From Epidermidibacterium keratini (GTDB taxonomy: Bacteria > Actinomycetota > Actinomycetes > Mycobacteriales > Antricoccaceae): a stretch of DNA of 64,000 nt. The position numbers and the translations under genes are program-made. Positions within the stretch are counted from its first letter, which is position 1. Each line of letters begins with the position of its first letter. The stretch is from positions 3,060,067-3,124,066 of the forward strand of contig NZ_CP047156.1 of the NCBI RefSeq assembly GCF_009834025.1, written 5' to 3'. Below the pieces are notes generated by a model. It was not told the DNA's origin. It ran no database searches and saw nothing but the letters and a program-made list of their open reading frames with translations. Shown here piece by piece: positions 1-9,063 of this stretch.

Positions 1-1942
1 ACAGCCCAAACAGGATGCCGATCAGCAGCACCGGCAAGAACGCGACGATAGGCGCCGGCGTATCGACACCGAACAGGCTGCCGCCCCAGCCGAGCTGGTA
101 GACCGCCACGACCGCGCCGAAGGACGCGCCGATGGTGAGCAGGAAGCCGACGACGGCCTTCAGCGGTACGACGATCGAACGGAAGACGAGCAGTAGCAGC
201 ACCAGCGCGAGCCCCACGACGACGGCCAGGTAGATCGGCAGTGCAGCCGCCAGCTTGTCGGCGATGTCGATGCCGACCACGTTCAGACCGGTGACGTCCA
301 GCGTCGCGCCGTACTCGTCACCAAGATCGGCGATCTCATCGCGCAGCGTGTGCACCAGATCGCTGGTGGCCTCCTCTGACGCACCGGTGCCCGGCACAAC
401 CTGGATCACGAAGTACTCGCCGTCGGGCGTGCCGCTGACCGGGGTCGCGGCGGCGACGTTGTCCAGCGCAGCCAGGCGGTCGACGTACGGCGCGAGCAAC
501 TGCGAGGCTTTGGCCTGCTCGACCGCCATGGTGCCGAGTTCCTGCGCGGTCTGCGGATCCAGCGCCGGCGCGCCCGGCATCTGCGCCTGTGCGGCGAGCT
601 GCTGCTGCACGCCAGCCTCGATCGCGGCGGTTGACTGCGGGTCGAGTTGCAGCGGCTGGTCCGGTTTGACCGTGACGATCAGCGGGTTGTTAGCGCCCTC
701 CCCGAAGCCGTCGACGACGAGGTCGTAAGCCTGCCGCTTGGTGGTATCCAGCGGTGCCGTCTCGTCGGTCGGCAGCCCGAGACGCAGCTGCATTGCCGGG
801 ATTGCGATCACGCCGAGCAGGATGATGCTGAGCAGGCTCGCGACGACTGGGCGCTTGCTGACGAACCGGATCCAGCGGTTGGGCTGGTGGTGCTCCTCGG
901 CGTCAATCTCCGCTGCTGTCGGGGCAACCTCACGCTGCTTCTTGGGCAGAATCTTGCGTCCGGCCAGCGAGAGCAGTGCCGGCACCAGGGTGATCGCGAC
1001 GAGTACGGCGATCGCGACGGTGAACGCTGAGGCCAGGCCCATCACGGTCAGGAACGGGATCCCGACGACCGACAGCCCGGCGAGCGCGATGACGACGGTC
1101 AGCCCGGCAAAGACCACGGCGGTGCCGGAGGTTGCGGTCGCGCGAGCGATCGACTCCTCGATCTCCATGCCGCGGCGTACCTGTTGGCGATGTTTGGAGA
1201 CCACGAACAGCGCGTAGTCGATGCCGACCGCGAGCCCCAGCATCACGGCCAGGATCGGTGCGGTGTTGGACATCTCGATGAAGCCCGAGACGATGAGTAC
1301 GCCGCCCACGCCGATGCCGAGCCCGATCAGTGCGGTGAGCATCGGCAGGCCGGCGGCGACCACTGAACCAAACGTCACCAGCAGCACGACCATCGCGACG
1401 ATGACGCCGATGGCCTCGGTCGAGCCGAGCGCCGGAGTCTGGGCGACGGCGGCGCCGCCGATCTCGGTGTTGAGCCCGTCGACCTCGGCGTTGTCGGCGA
1501 TCTGCTGGATCGACTCCAGGGTCTCCACGGGGATCGCGGTGATCTGGCCTTCGAAGGTGATCGTGAGGTAGCCGAGCCGCCCGTCCTCGGAGATGCTCTG
1601 GCCGGGCAGCGGTGGCAGCACGTTACCGACCTTGTCCAGCCCCTCCGTCTCGGTGACCGCTTCGCCGATCAGCACCTGGTACGCCGGATCGGTGAGCGTG
1701 CTGCCCTCGGGTGCCTCGAACACGATGCGTCCGGTGGTGCCGCCGGCAGCGGGGAGCTTGTCCTGCAGCTCGTTGAGCGCGGCCTGCGACTTCAGGCCCG
1801 GGATCGTCAGCTCGGAGGTGAAGGTGCCGCTGAAGGCCACGGCGAGACCGCCGACGGCCGCGAGCGCGATCAGCCAGATCGCCAGGACGGTCTTGGCGCG
1901 ACGCGCGGCAGCGTGACCGAGGCGGTAGAGCAGGGTTGCCAT
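1..1942 (-). CDS. MMPL/RND-family transporter, 3' end beyond window
   Basis: Integral membrane exporter of the MMPL (RND-like) family, which uses the proton gradient to move lipids or hydrophobic compounds out of actinobacterial cells. The 647 visible codons start at the ATG ending at 1942, behind an AAGGAA-like ribosome site. A membrane segment lies at about residues 18-37, then an outer domain, then a block of five closely spaced helices from about residue 170. In that block GIDYALF, near residue 239, is the MMPL helix motif with the proton-carrying Asp. A second extracellular domain and a second helix block follow, and the reading frame is still open at base 1. The tetR-type gene just upstream on the same strand probably controls it. 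The substrate cannot be read from the sequence. Confidence 0.9.
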   Translation of the reverse strand, partial: MATLLYRLGHAAARRAKTVLAIWLIALAAVGGLAVAFSGTFTSELTIPGLKSQAALNELQDKLPAAGGTTGRIVFEAPEGSTLTDPAYQVLIGEAVTETEGLDKVGNVLPPLPGQSISEDGRLGYLTITFEGQITAIPVETLESIQQIADNAEVDGLNTEIGGAAVAQTPALGSTEAIGVIVAMVVLLVTFGSVVAAGLPMLTALIGLGIGVGGVLIVSGFIEMSNTAPILAVMLGLAVGIDYALFVVSKHRQQVRRGMEIEESIARATATSGTAVVFAGLTVVIALAGLSVVGIPFLTVMGLASAFTVAIAVLVAITLVPALLSLAGRKILPKKQREVAPTAAEIDAEEHHQPNRWIRFVSKRPVVASLLSIILLGVIAIPAMQLRLGLPTDETAPLDTTKRQAYDLVVDGFGEGANNPLIVTVKPDQPLQLDPQSTAAIEAGVQQQLAAQAQMPGAPALDPQTAQELGTMAVEQAKASQLLAPYVDRLAALDNVAAATPVSGTPDGEYFVIQVVPGTGASEEATSDLVHTLRDEIADLGDEYGATLDVTGLNVVGIDIADKLAAALPIYLAVVVGLALVLLLLVFRSIVVPLKAVVGFLLTIGASFGAVVAVYQLGWGGSLFGVDTPAPIVAFLPVLLIGILFGL

Positions 1943-1977
1943 GGGGGTTCCTTGGGTTTGTGGGTCGGTGGCGCCGA

Positions 1978-2081
1978 GATTTCTCTCGGATCGGCGGGAT
2001 TAACGTTCGGATCGGCGGGATTAACGTTCGGATCGGCGGGATTAACGTTCGGATCGGCGGGATTAACGTTCGGATCGGGCG
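1978..2081 (-). repeat. 21-base tandem repeat array, copy 1
   Basis: Read on the minus strand, this array has four units of 21 bases (2081-2061, 2060-2040, 2039-2019, 2018-1998) with core GATCCGAACGTTAATC followed by CCGCC. It ends in a 20-base variant unit (1997-1978) containing GATCCGAGAGAAATC. The first unit carries the last four codons and the TAA stop of the tetR gene. A second array of the same unit, ending in the identical variant, lies at 32526-32650 in the opposite orientation. 21 bases is two helical turns, so each unit presents the same face of the DNA. No spacers separate the units, so this is not a CRISPR array. Confidence 0.9.
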
Positions 2082-2704
2082 GCGAGGTTGTCGCGGACCA
2101 GCTCGCGGTAGTCATCGAGCCAGGACAGGTCCACGACGCTGAGGGTCTGCTCGATCAGATCGGCGAGCCCCCGGGTGCCGCCGGGGCTGCCGCTGTCGAG
2201 CCAGTAGCCCAGGCAGGCCATCACGGCGGCCTGGACCGCCGCGATCGTGACCCGCATGCGCAGCGGGTCGATGACCCCGTCGCTGAGCTCGACGATGTCG
2301 GCGGCGAACTCAGCGCCGTGCTGCACCTCGGCGCGGGCGAGCGCCGACAGCACTTCGGGTTCCTCCTCGCGCAGCCGGTAGAGCCGGGCGCAGTCGTCCC
2401 AGAACGAGTCCGAGAAGTCCGCGAGGGCGCTCGCCACCCGCTTGCCGATCGGCTGGTCGGAGGTGTCGGCGAGGATCATCGGCAACACCCGCGCCGCCTC
2501 GGCCTCGTTGATCTCGATCAGGCACTCGGCCTTGGAGGAGAAGTAGTTCGAGAACGTCCGACGCGAGACCCCGGCGGCATCGGCGATGTCGGCGATGGTG
2601 ACGTGCGGGTAGCCGCGTTCGGTCACCAAGGTCATTGCCGCCTGGGCGAGCCGGGCACGCGTCTCGAGCTTCTTCTGGTCGCGCAGACCGAGCGTCATGG
2701 GCAT
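2063..2704 (-). CDS. TetR/AcrR-family transcriptional regulator
   Basis: One-component repressor, 213 residues. The N-terminal helix-turn-helix is clear: an IADIADAAGVSRRTFSNYF segment near residues 38-56 matches the TetR recognition helix pattern. The C-terminal half is the usual all-helical ligand domain. An upstream start at 2758 is open but would place the twin operator palindromes inside the gene, so the ATG at 2704 (or the one at 2698) is preferred. The last residues (RSER) and the stop fall inside the 21-base repeat array. The gene lies directly upstream of the MMPL exporter on the same strand and diverges from alr, so it probably represses the exporter and itself. The ligand is unknown. 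Confidence 0.85.
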   Translation of the reverse strand: MPMTLGLRDQKKLETRARLAQAAMTLVTERGYPHVTIADIADAAGVSRRTFSNYFSSKAECLIEINEAEAARVLPMILADTSDQPIGKRVASALADFSDSFWDDCARLYRLREEEPEVLSALARAEVQHGAEFAADIVELSDGVIDPLRMRVTIAAVQAAVMACLGYWLDSGSPGGTRGLADLIEQTLSVVDLSWLDDYRELVRDNLAARSER

Positions 2705-2726
2705 GTCATCCAGTGAACTACGAAAC

Positions 2727-2758
2727 TTGCACATTGTGCAAAGTTGCGCGCTGTGCAA
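2727..2758. promoter_or_regulatory. Twin palindromic operator for the TetR regulator
   Basis: TTGCACATTGTGCAA (2727-2741) is a perfect inverted repeat around a central T. A weaker copy, TTGCGCGCTGTGCAA, follows at 2744-2758, so the two centres are 17 bases apart. The pair sits in the short gap between the divergent tetR and alr genes, just upstream of the chosen tetR start. That is the usual place for an autoregulatory TetR operator. The role is inferred from symmetry and position. Confidence 0.7.
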
Positions 2759-2817
2759 AATCTCACGACGGCCCCGGGGTGCGCCGCCGTACGCAGCCCA
2801 TGCGGCACACTGGTCAG

Positions 2818-3972
2818 GTGAGCCAGTCCGAGCCTGCCTGCCCTGATCAGGCCAGTATCGAGGTCGATCTCGATGCGATCGTCGCCAATGTCGCCACCCT
2901 CCGTGGCCGCGTGCAGCGGCCGCTGATGGCGGTGGTCAAGGCCGATGCCTATGGCCATGGGCTGGTCCCCGTCGCGCGCGCCGCGCTCGCCGGAGGAGCC
3001 GACGCGCTCGGGGTCACGACGCTCGCCGAAGCGCACGCGCTGCGCGATGCCGGCATCACCGCGCGGATCATGTCGTGGCTGCACTCGCCGGGCACGGCGT
3101 ACGCCCCGGCCATCGAACGCGATATCGAGCTGGGGCTCTCGCGCCTGGCCGCGCTCGATGCCGCTGCTGAGGCGCCCGGGGTGGCACGGGTGCACCTGAA
3201 GGTCGATACCGGGCTCTCGCGCGCCGGCGTCACCAGCGGTGACTGGCCGGAGTTCGTCGAGCGGGCCGCCAAGTACGCCGCCGACGGCCAGGTCGAGGTC
3301 GTCGGGATCTGGAGCCACTTTGCCTGCGCCGACTCGCCGGGTCACCCGTCGGTGCGTGCGCAGTGCGATCGCCTCGTCGACGCTGCCGACGTCGCCCGGG
3401 AGATGGGTTTGGGCGGCTTTGACCTGCACATCGCCAACTCTGCAGCGACCCTCACCGACCCAGGTAGCTGGTTTGACATGGTGCGTCCCGGCATCGCGAT
3501 CTACGGGCTCGACCCGATGGGCGACGACGCCGCCGAGCACGGGCTGCGCCCAGCGATGCGTGCGCGGGCCGCGACCATGATGGTCAAGGACGTGCCGGCT
3601 GGCACCGGCGTCTCCTACGGCCACACCTATACGACGGCGACCGACACCCGCCTGGCCCTCGTACCGGTCGGGTACGCCGATGGCATCCCGCGCGCCGCGA
3701 GCAACGCCGGGCTCGTGCGGATCGGCGAGCGCAAGTACCAGGTCGCCGGGCGCATCTGCATGGACCAGTTCGTCCTGGACGTCGGCGACGACGACGTCCG
3801 CCCGGGCGATGACGTCATCATCTTCGGTGACCCCGCTGCCGGTGACCCGCCGGTCGAGGCCTGGGCGCGGTCGGCCGGCACCATCAACTACGAGATCGTC
3901 TCGCGGATCGGCGGGCGCTTCGCCCGCCATTACACCGGTGCGCTCGCCGATGAGCTGGGGCTAGCGGGATGA
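2818..3972 (+). CDS. alr: Alanine racemase
   Basis: Pyridoxal-phosphate enzyme interconverting L- and D-alanine, which supplies D-Ala for peptidoglycan; 384 residues from the GTG at 2818. The PLP lysine lies in VVKADAYGHG (Lys41) and the catalytic tyrosine in SYGHTY (Tyr267). The ICMDQF segment near residue 314 is also typical of the family. The start is uncertain: an in-frame ATG at 2800 would add six residues, and neither start has a strong ribosome site. Its stop overlaps the next gene by four bases (ATGA). Together with the tsa genes this is a conserved actinobacterial operon, in which alr leads. Confidence 0.96.
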   Translation: MSQSEPACPDQASIEVDLDAIVANVATLRGRVQRPLMAVVKADAYGHGLVPVARAALAGGADALGVTTLAEAHALRDAGITARIMSWLHSPGTAYAPAIERDIELGLSRLAALDAAAEAPGVARVHLKVDTGLSRAGVTSGDWPEFVERAAKYAADGQVEVVGIWSHFACADSPGHPSVRAQCDRLVDAADVAREMGLGGFDLHIANSAATLTDPGSWFDMVRPGIAIYGLDPMGDDAAEHGLRPAMRARAATMMVKDVPAGTGVSYGHTYTTATDTRLALVPVGYADGIPRAASNAGLVRIGERKYQVAGRICMDQFVLDVGDDDVRPGDDVIIFGDPAAGDPPVEAWARSAGTINYEIVSRIGGRFARHYTGALADELGLAG

Positions 3973-5060
3973 GCGCAGTGAACAAGGGCGTCCTCGGGGC
4001 GCTCGGCGGGATTGGCGCTGCCGTGGCGCTCAACACGGCCCGGGTCGTCGCTGAGCACGCCGCGATCCGGCGGGTGCGCAACACGAGCCCGGTGCTCGAT
4101 GACGACGTACCTCTGGGCGAGCTGGAGGCCGACCGGCACTACACGGTGACCGCCGACGACGGAACCCCCTTGCACGTCGAGGAGATCGGCCCGACCGACG
4201 CCCCGATCGTGGTCATCTTCGCGCACGGCTACACCAACAACCTGCGGGCCTGGCACTTCCAGGCGCTGGGGCTCTCGCAGGTCGACGATCCGCGGATGCG
4301 GCTGGTCTTCTACGACCAGCGCTCGCACGGCCGCTCCGGCCGCTCGCGCCGCGGCGATGCGACCATCGACCAGCTCGGCTCGGACCTCGAGCAGGTCGTG
4401 GCGGCCGCGACCAAGAACGAGCCCGTCGTGCTCGTCGGGCACTCGATGGGCGGCATGACGATCATGGCGCTCGCCGAACGCCGCCCCGACCTGTTTAGCG
4501 ACCAGGTGATCGGTGTGGCGTTCTTGTCGACGTCCGCAGGCGATCTGCGCTCGGCGCTGCAGGCCGTCATGCCGTCCTCGATCATGCAGCGGTCTTTGCC
4601 TTACCTCGTGCGCAGTGCGCAGTTTGCGCCGCGCTCGGTCGAGCGGGGCCGCCGGCTGCTGGGCAACGCGGTGTGGCTCGCCGTACGCCGGCTGTCGTTT
4701 GGCCGGCGGCAGACCTCGGCGGTGCTCTCGGACTTCGTCGACCAGATGATCGGTGCGACGCCGGTTGAGGTCGTCGCCGACTTCTACCCGACGTTGGCCA
4801 GCCACGATCGGTCCGGCGCGCTGCCGACCCTTGCCGAGACCGAGGTGCTGATCATCGTCGGTGACGCCGACCGGATGACGCCGGTGGAGCACAGCGAGGC
4901 GATTGCCGCGGCGCTGCCGGAGTCAGACCTGTTCGTGATCCACGACGCGGGGCACATGGCGATGCTGGAGGAGCCTGAGCTGACGAACGCGCAGCTGATC
5001 GCCTTCATCCGCCGTGCCCTCAAGCGGGCCGAACGCGCGGGGAAGCGGAAGTCGGCATGA
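3969..5060 (+). CDS. Alpha/beta-fold hydrolase
   Basis: Serine hydrolase of the alpha/beta fold, 363 residues. The nucleophile elbow is GHSMGG (Ser159), HGYTNN is the oxyanion HG motif, GDADRMTP holds the probable acid residue and the DAGHMAMLE segment near the C terminus the catalytic His. A weakly hydrophobic stretch at residues 7-24 could anchor the protein to the membrane. It overlaps alr upstream and tsaE downstream by four bases each, so it is translated with them. A hydrolase in this slot between alr and tsaE is common in actinobacteria, but its substrate is unknown. Confidence 0.88.
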   Translation: MSAVNKGVLGALGGIGAAVALNTARVVAEHAAIRRVRNTSPVLDDDVPLGELEADRHYTVTADDGTPLHVEEIGPTDAPIVVIFAHGYTNNLRAWHFQALGLSQVDDPRMRLVFYDQRSHGRSGRSRRGDATIDQLGSDLEQVVAAATKNEPVVLVGHSMGGMTIMALAERRPDLFSDQVIGVAFLSTSAGDLRSALQAVMPSSIMQRSLPYLVRSAQFAPRSVERGRRLLGNAVWLAVRRLSFGRRQTSAVLSDFVDQMIGATPVEVVADFYPTLASHDRSGALPTLAETEVLIIVGDADRMTPVEHSEAIAAALPESDLFVIHDAGHMAMLEEPELTNAQLIAFIRRALKRAERAGKRKSA

Positions 5061-5554
5061 GCGCGAGCTGCCGTGCGCGTCCGGTGCGCGGGCTGGCCGA
5101 GCTCGACGCACTGGCCGCCGGCCTCGCGCGGCTGCTGCAGCCCGGCGACGTCGTACTGCTGCGCGGGCCGTTGGGCGCCGGCAAGACGACTTTTGCCCAG
5201 GCAGTCGGTGCCGCGCTCGGCATCCGGGAGCGGATGACCTCGCCGACGTTCGTCATCGCCCACGTGTTTACCTCCGGGCGGCTGCCGCTGGTGCATGTCG
5301 ATGCCTACCGGATCGCCGACGCGTTGGAGCTTGATGACCTCGATCTCGACGCCTCGCTGGACGAGTCGGCGACACTGATCGAGTGGGGCGAGGGCAAAGC
5401 CGAGCAGCTGCGCGACGACTACCTCGTCGTCGACATTGCGCGTGATGCCGCCGACGACGAGGACACCCGGCTCATCCGGTTCGAGCCGCACGGGCCGGGC
5501 TGGACGCAGCGCCTTGCCCGGCTCGAGATCGGTGATATCGAGGATTCTCGATGA
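5057..5554 (+). CDS. tsaE: tRNA t6A biosynthesis ATPase TsaE
   Basis: Small ATPase (165 residues) that works with TsaB and TsaD to add the threonylcarbamoyl group to A37 of tRNAs reading ANN codons. Walker A reads GPLGAGKTT at about residues 37-45, and the TSPTFVIAH and HVDAYR segments that follow are family signatures. WGEGKAEQL near residue 113 is the conserved WxE-type motif. It overlaps the hydrolase upstream and tsaB downstream by ATGA junctions, which fixes the start and implies coupled translation. Confidence 0.95.
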   Translation: MSASCRARPVRGLAELDALAAGLARLLQPGDVVLLRGPLGAGKTTFAQAVGAALGIRERMTSPTFVIAHVFTSGRLPLVHVDAYRIADALELDDLDLDASLDESATLIEWGEGKAEQLRDDYLVVDIARDAADDEDTRLIRFEPHGPGWTQRLARLEIGDIEDSR

Positions 5555-6222
5555 TCGTTTTAGCTATCGACTCCGCGACTGCTCGGCTGGTGGCCGGAGT
5601 CGTGGATATCGCTGCATCCGGCGCGGTCCGGGAGCTCTCGGCGGTCACCGACGAAGGCAGCCGCCGACACGCCGAGGTGCTCACGCCGGCGATTCACGAG
5701 GCGCTGCAGACTGCCTCGGCCGCGCCCGAAGGGATCGTCGTCGGGCTCGGACCGGGCCCGTTCACTGGGTTGCGGGTCGGCATCGTCACCGCCGCTGCCT
5801 TCGGCGACGCGCTCGGGATCCCGGTCTGGGGCATCGGCACGCACCTGGCGATCGCCGACGGGCAGGCCGACGCGCTGGTGATCAGCGATGCACGGCGGCG
5901 CGAGGTCTACTACTCGACGTACGACCAGGCCGGCGTGCAGAGTTCGCTTGGGGTCGCGCCGCTGGCGGAGGTGCCGATCGGCGCAGCGCGCACTGTCTTG
6001 CATCCCGGCGTAGCGGCGTACGCCGACCAGCTCGCCGCGCTGGGACTGCCTACAGACGAGGCATTTCCGTCCGCGGCAAGCCTGGCGCGTGCGGCGCACC
6101 GCGAGGGGCTGATCGGCGGCGCATCGAGCCCGCTCACGCCGATCTACCTGCGTACCCCGGATGCGGCCGAGCCGGCAGCGCGCCCGCCGTTGGATCTTGT
6201 GTGGCCGGCGGAGCAGCCGTGA
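5551..6222 (+). CDS. tsaB: tRNA t6A biosynthesis dimerization protein TsaB
   Basis: Partner subunit of TsaD in the t6A-forming complex, 223 residues, with the ASKHA fold. The N terminus (MIVLAIDSAT) is the ATPase-fold first strand. GLGPGPFTGLRVG near residues 65-77 is the family signature. It starts four bases before the tsaE stop, and rimI begins inside its stop codon (GTGA), so the genes are tightly coupled. The length is normal for TsaB. Confidence 0.95.
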   Translation: MIVLAIDSATARLVAGVVDIAASGAVRELSAVTDEGSRRHAEVLTPAIHEALQTASAAPEGIVVGLGPGPFTGLRVGIVTAAAFGDALGIPVWGIGTHLAIADGQADALVISDARRREVYYSTYDQAGVQSSLGVAPLAEVPIGAARTVLHPGVAAYADQLAALGLPTDEAFPSAASLARAAHREGLIGGASSPLTPIYLRTPDAAEPAARPPLDLVWPAEQP

Positions 6223-6668
6223 GCACCGACCTTGCACTGCGCGCGATGCGCCGCGATGACCTGCCCGGCGTACTCGCGCTCGAACACGCGCTGTTTGGTG
6301 GGCAGGCCTGGAGTGAGGCGATGCTGCGGGCTGAGCTCGATGACACCGCTAACCGCTGGTACGTGCTGGTCGAGGACGAAGGTGGGCTCGCGGCGTACGC
6401 CGGCCTGGCCGTGCTCGGCGACGAAGCGCACGTGATGACGATCGGCACCGCACCCGGCCGGCAGCGGCAGGGGATCGGCCGCGCATTGCTGCGGGCGCTG
6501 CTCGCCGAGGCCGAGCTTCGCGAGGTGCGCCAGACGGTGCTCGAAGTGCGCGTCGACAACGCTGCCGCGATCGCGCTGTATGAGTCGGAAGGGTTCGAGC
6601 AGGTGGCGATCCGCAAGCGCTACTACCAGCCCGAGGACGTGGATGCGGCGGTGATGATCCGTGCCTGA
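6219..6668 (+). CDS. rimI: Ribosomal protein bS18-alanine N-acetyltransferase
   Basis: GNAT-family acetyltransferase of 149 residues from a GTG that overlaps the tsaB stop. Enzymes of this family acetylate the N-terminal alanine of ribosomal protein S18. The acetyl-CoA binding loop is [10 protein letters not shown] (about residues 84-93), followed by the [16 protein letters not shown] helix and strand of the GNAT fold. It lies between tsaB and tsaD, the standard actinobacterial place for rimI. The reading frame is open far upstream of 6219, but that extension runs through tsaB in another frame and is not real. Confidence 0.93.
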   Translation: MSTDLALRAMRRDDLPGVLALEHALFGGQAWSEAMLRAELDDTANRWYVLVEDEGGLAAYAGLAVLGDEAHVMTIGTAPGRQRQGIGRALLRALLAEAELREVRQTVLEVRVDNAAAIALYESEGFEQVAIRKRYYQPEDVDAAVMIRA

Positions 6669-7707
6669 CGTGACTGGGGAGCCCCTGGTGCTGGGCATTG
6701 AGACCTCGTGCGACGAGACCGGTGTTGGCATCGTGCGGGGTACGACGCTGCTGGCCAACGCGGTCGCATCGAGCGTGCAGGAGCATGCCCGCTTCGGCGG
6801 CGTCGTACCCGAGGTCGCCTCGCGCGCGCATCTGGAGGCGATGGTGCCGACGATGCACCGCGCGCTCGATGAGGCCGGTATCGCGCTGGCCGATGTCGAT
6901 GCGATCGCGGTGACTGCGGGCCCCGGTCTTGCCGGAGCGCTGCTGGTGGGTGTCTCGGCGGCCAAGGCGTACGCCGAGGCGCTGGGCAAGCCGCTCTATG
7001 GCGTCAACCACCTGGCCGCGCACGTGGCGGTCGACATCGTCGATCACGGTCCGCTGCCCGAGCCGACGATGGCGCTGTTGGTCAGCGGCGGGCACACCTC
7101 GATCCTGCAGGTTGACGACATCGGCACCCAGATCGAGCTGGTGGGCGAGACGATCGACGACGCGGCGGGGGAGGCCTACGACAAGGTCGCGCGCCTGCTG
7201 CAGCTGCCCTACCCGGGCGGTCCGGTGATCGACCGGCTCGCCGGGCAGGGTGCGGCCGACGCGATCGCGTTTCCGCGAGGGCTCACCGGCCCGCGCGATG
7301 CGGCGTACGACTTCTCCTTCTCCGGGCTCAAGACGGCGGTCGCGCGGTGGGTCGAGCGGGCCCGAGCGGCCGGTCAGCCGATCGCCGTCGCAGACGTTGC
7401 CGCCTCCTTCCAGGAAGCCGTGGTCGACGTACTCACGGCCAAGACAATTGCCGCCTGCCGCGAGCGCGGGGTCACGAACCTGCAGATCGGCGGTGGCGTG
7501 GCGGCTAACTCGCGACTTCGCGCGCTTGCCGAGTCGCGCGCCGCGGATGCCGGCATCGAGGTGCGGGTGCCGCGGCGCGACCTGTGCACCGACAACGGCG
7601 CGATGGTCGCCGCACTCGGAGCGCAGCTCGTCGCGGCCGGTCAGCCGCCGTCGCGCCCTGACCTGGGCACCGTGCCGTCGCTGCCGGTCAGCACCATCCG
7701 CCTCTAG
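6661..7707 (+). CDS. tsaD: tRNA N6-adenosine threonylcarbamoyltransferase TsaD
   Basis: Catalytic subunit of t6A synthesis, 348 residues, with the ASKHA fold and a metal site. IETSCDET opens the protein, NHLAAHV near residue 117 holds the metal-binding histidines, LLVSGGHTS is the nucleotide loop, and [10 protein letters not shown] with PYPGGP are family signatures. The GTG start at 6661 lies inside the end of rimI (eight-base overlap). Last gene of the alr operon; a 59-base palindrome starts eight bases after its stop. Confidence 0.97.
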   Translation: MPDVTGEPLVLGIETSCDETGVGIVRGTTLLANAVASSVQEHARFGGVVPEVASRAHLEAMVPTMHRALDEAGIALADVDAIAVTAGPGLAGALLVGVSAAKAYAEALGKPLYGVNHLAAHVAVDIVDHGPLPEPTMALLVSGGHTSILQVDDIGTQIELVGETIDDAAGEAYDKVARLLQLPYPGGPVIDRLAGQGAADAIAFPRGLTGPRDAAYDFSFSGLKTAVARWVERARAAGQPIAVADVAASFQEAVVDVLTAKTIAACRERGVTNLQIGGGVAANSRLRALAESRAADAGIEVRVPRRDLCTDNGAMVAALGAQLVAAGQPPSRPDLGTVPSLPVSTIRL

Positions 7708-7714
7708 CGCTCCG

Positions 7715-7773
7715 ACGCGCGGTGGGTTCACCACCGATAATCGGCCCAGAGCGGTGGTGAACCCACCGCGCGT
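7715..7773. repeat. 59-base palindromic element, copy 1
   Basis: Arms of 24 bases (7715-7738 and 7750-7773) surround an 11-base loop, AATCGGCCCAG. The arm begins ACGCGCGGTGGGTTCACCAC and pairs almost perfectly. It lies between the convergent tsaD and methyltransferase genes and overlaps the methyltransferase stop. It shares its exact length and geometry with five other elements in the window. It may act as a two-way terminator here, but it has no T run. Confidence 0.85.
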
Positions 7774-9014
7774 CAGTCGGGGCGGGCGATGATGGCGAGG
7801 GTGTCTGCGGTGCGGCGTACGACGATGACCGCGAGCGGCGGGCCAGAGCGCGACCGCAGCTTGCCAAGCCACTCTCGGCGTAGCCGATGCGGGTCGAGGT
7901 CGAGCCCTCGTTTCTTGACCACGAGGTCGCCGGCGTCGTAGTGCGCCAGCGCTCGAGCGACGCGCTTGGCTGAGTATTGAAGAGTCTCGATGACTGCAAA
8001 CCGCTGCGCGGGTAGGTCATCGACCGCGCGCTCGGCGCTGAGGTAGCCGATGCGCGGCGCGAGCAGGTGACCGCCGGTCGCATCGGCGAGTACGCCGACC
8101 AGCTCAGCCTGGTTGACAGCACCGTCCGGTTCATAGAGGTACGTCGATACGTCACCGACGGGCAGCTCGACGTCCGGCACTCCGGTGATCTCCAGGTCGG
8201 GCAGGACGGCGGCTCGGCGCGCGAAGCGATGCAACTGCGGCGACCACAGCGAGGCCTCGACTACTGAGCGACCCGAAGATGTCGGCGTCGAGGTCCACGC
8301 CGCCTCCCATCCCGGCGGCACCTGCTCGCCGCTCAGCGACGGCGATATCTTGGCGACCACCGGATGTCCGCGCTCGGCAAGCCCGACCAGCCACGACAGG
8401 GGCGGCTCGGCAAGCTCAGGGTCGAAGATCCGCCGCCCGCCCGAGCGTCGCGCGGGGTCGGCATACACCGCGATGTCGGGGGAGAGCTCGGCGACGTACG
8501 CCGCAGCGTCGGCCGCCGCCGCTTGCACCACGTCGCGGAGACCGAGCGCGGCGATGTTGGCGCGCAGCACTGCCGCGACGACCAGGTCGCGCTCCAGCGC
8601 GACTACCTCAATCCCCGCCCGTGCAAGCGCGATCGTGTCGGCGCCGATCCCTGCGCCGGCCTCGACGATCCGGCGTACTCCTCGCTCGCGCAGTGTCGAG
8701 GCGCGAGCGGCTGCGACCTCGGAGCGGGTGGCCTGCTCCAGTGAGTCCGGCAGCACCAGCAGCGCGGGTGCGTCCTCGCCGAACTTCGCCGCGGCCTTGT
8801 CCCGAAGGCGCGCTTGGGTGAGCGCCGCGGCAGCCAGGTCGGGTTCGACCTCGCGTCGCAGCGCGCTGAGCGCCGCGAGCTCATCGCCGTCGGCCAGCAG
8901 CGACACGGCGCGCGCGATCAGCTCTCGGCCTGCGGGCGCAGAGAGGGTGGTGACGAGTTCGGGGCTCACCACCTCATTCTTGCCGGTCGGGCCAAACTCC
9001 TTTACTTGTGACAT
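7773..9014 (-). CDS. Class I SAM-dependent methyltransferase with THUMP-like C-terminal domain
   Basis: Probable nucleic-acid or ribosome methyltransferase, about 413 residues. Motif I is EAGAGIGADTIALA in the first third, followed by an acidic strand (VVALERD) and DIAVYADPARR as the motif IV region. The last third (VVKKRGLDLDPHRLRREW) resembles the THUMP-like domain found on actinobacterial proteins of this type. The start is uncertain: ATG at 9014 is used, an ATG at 9074 and GTG codons near 8969 are alternatives. An AAAGGAG lies too far from the GTGs to decide. It diverges from the diiron oxygenase gene. The substrate is unknown. Confidence 0.8.
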   Translation of the reverse strand: MSQVKEFGPTGKNEVVSPELVTTLSAPAGRELIARAVSLLADGDELAALSALRREVEPDLAAAALTQARLRDKAAAKFGEDAPALLVLPDSLEQATRSEVAAARASTLRERGVRRIVEAGAGIGADTIALARAGIEVVALERDLVVAAVLRANIAALGLRDVVQAAAADAAAYVAELSPDIAVYADPARRSGGRRIFDPELAEPPLSWLVGLAERGHPVVAKISPSLSGEQVPPGWEAAWTSTPTSSGRSVVEASLWSPQLHRFARRAAVLPDLEITGVPDVELPVGDVSTYLYEPDGAVNQAELVGVLADATGGHLLAPRIGYLSAERAVDDLPAQRFAVIETLQYSAKRVARALAHYDAGDLVVKKRGLDLDPHRLRREWLGKLRSRSGPPLAVIVVRRTADTLAIIARPD

Positions 9015-9063
9015 CACGTCGCATACAGTTGCGCTGACGGACATCACGGGAGAGGACCCCGCC

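Noticed and set aside
1978-2081. Possible CRISPR array
   Set aside because: Units follow one another directly with no spacers and no cas genes are near.
2695-3930. 411-codon minus-strand frame opposite alr
   Set aside because: Shadow of alr; composition is Arg/Gly/His-rich and no motif is seen.
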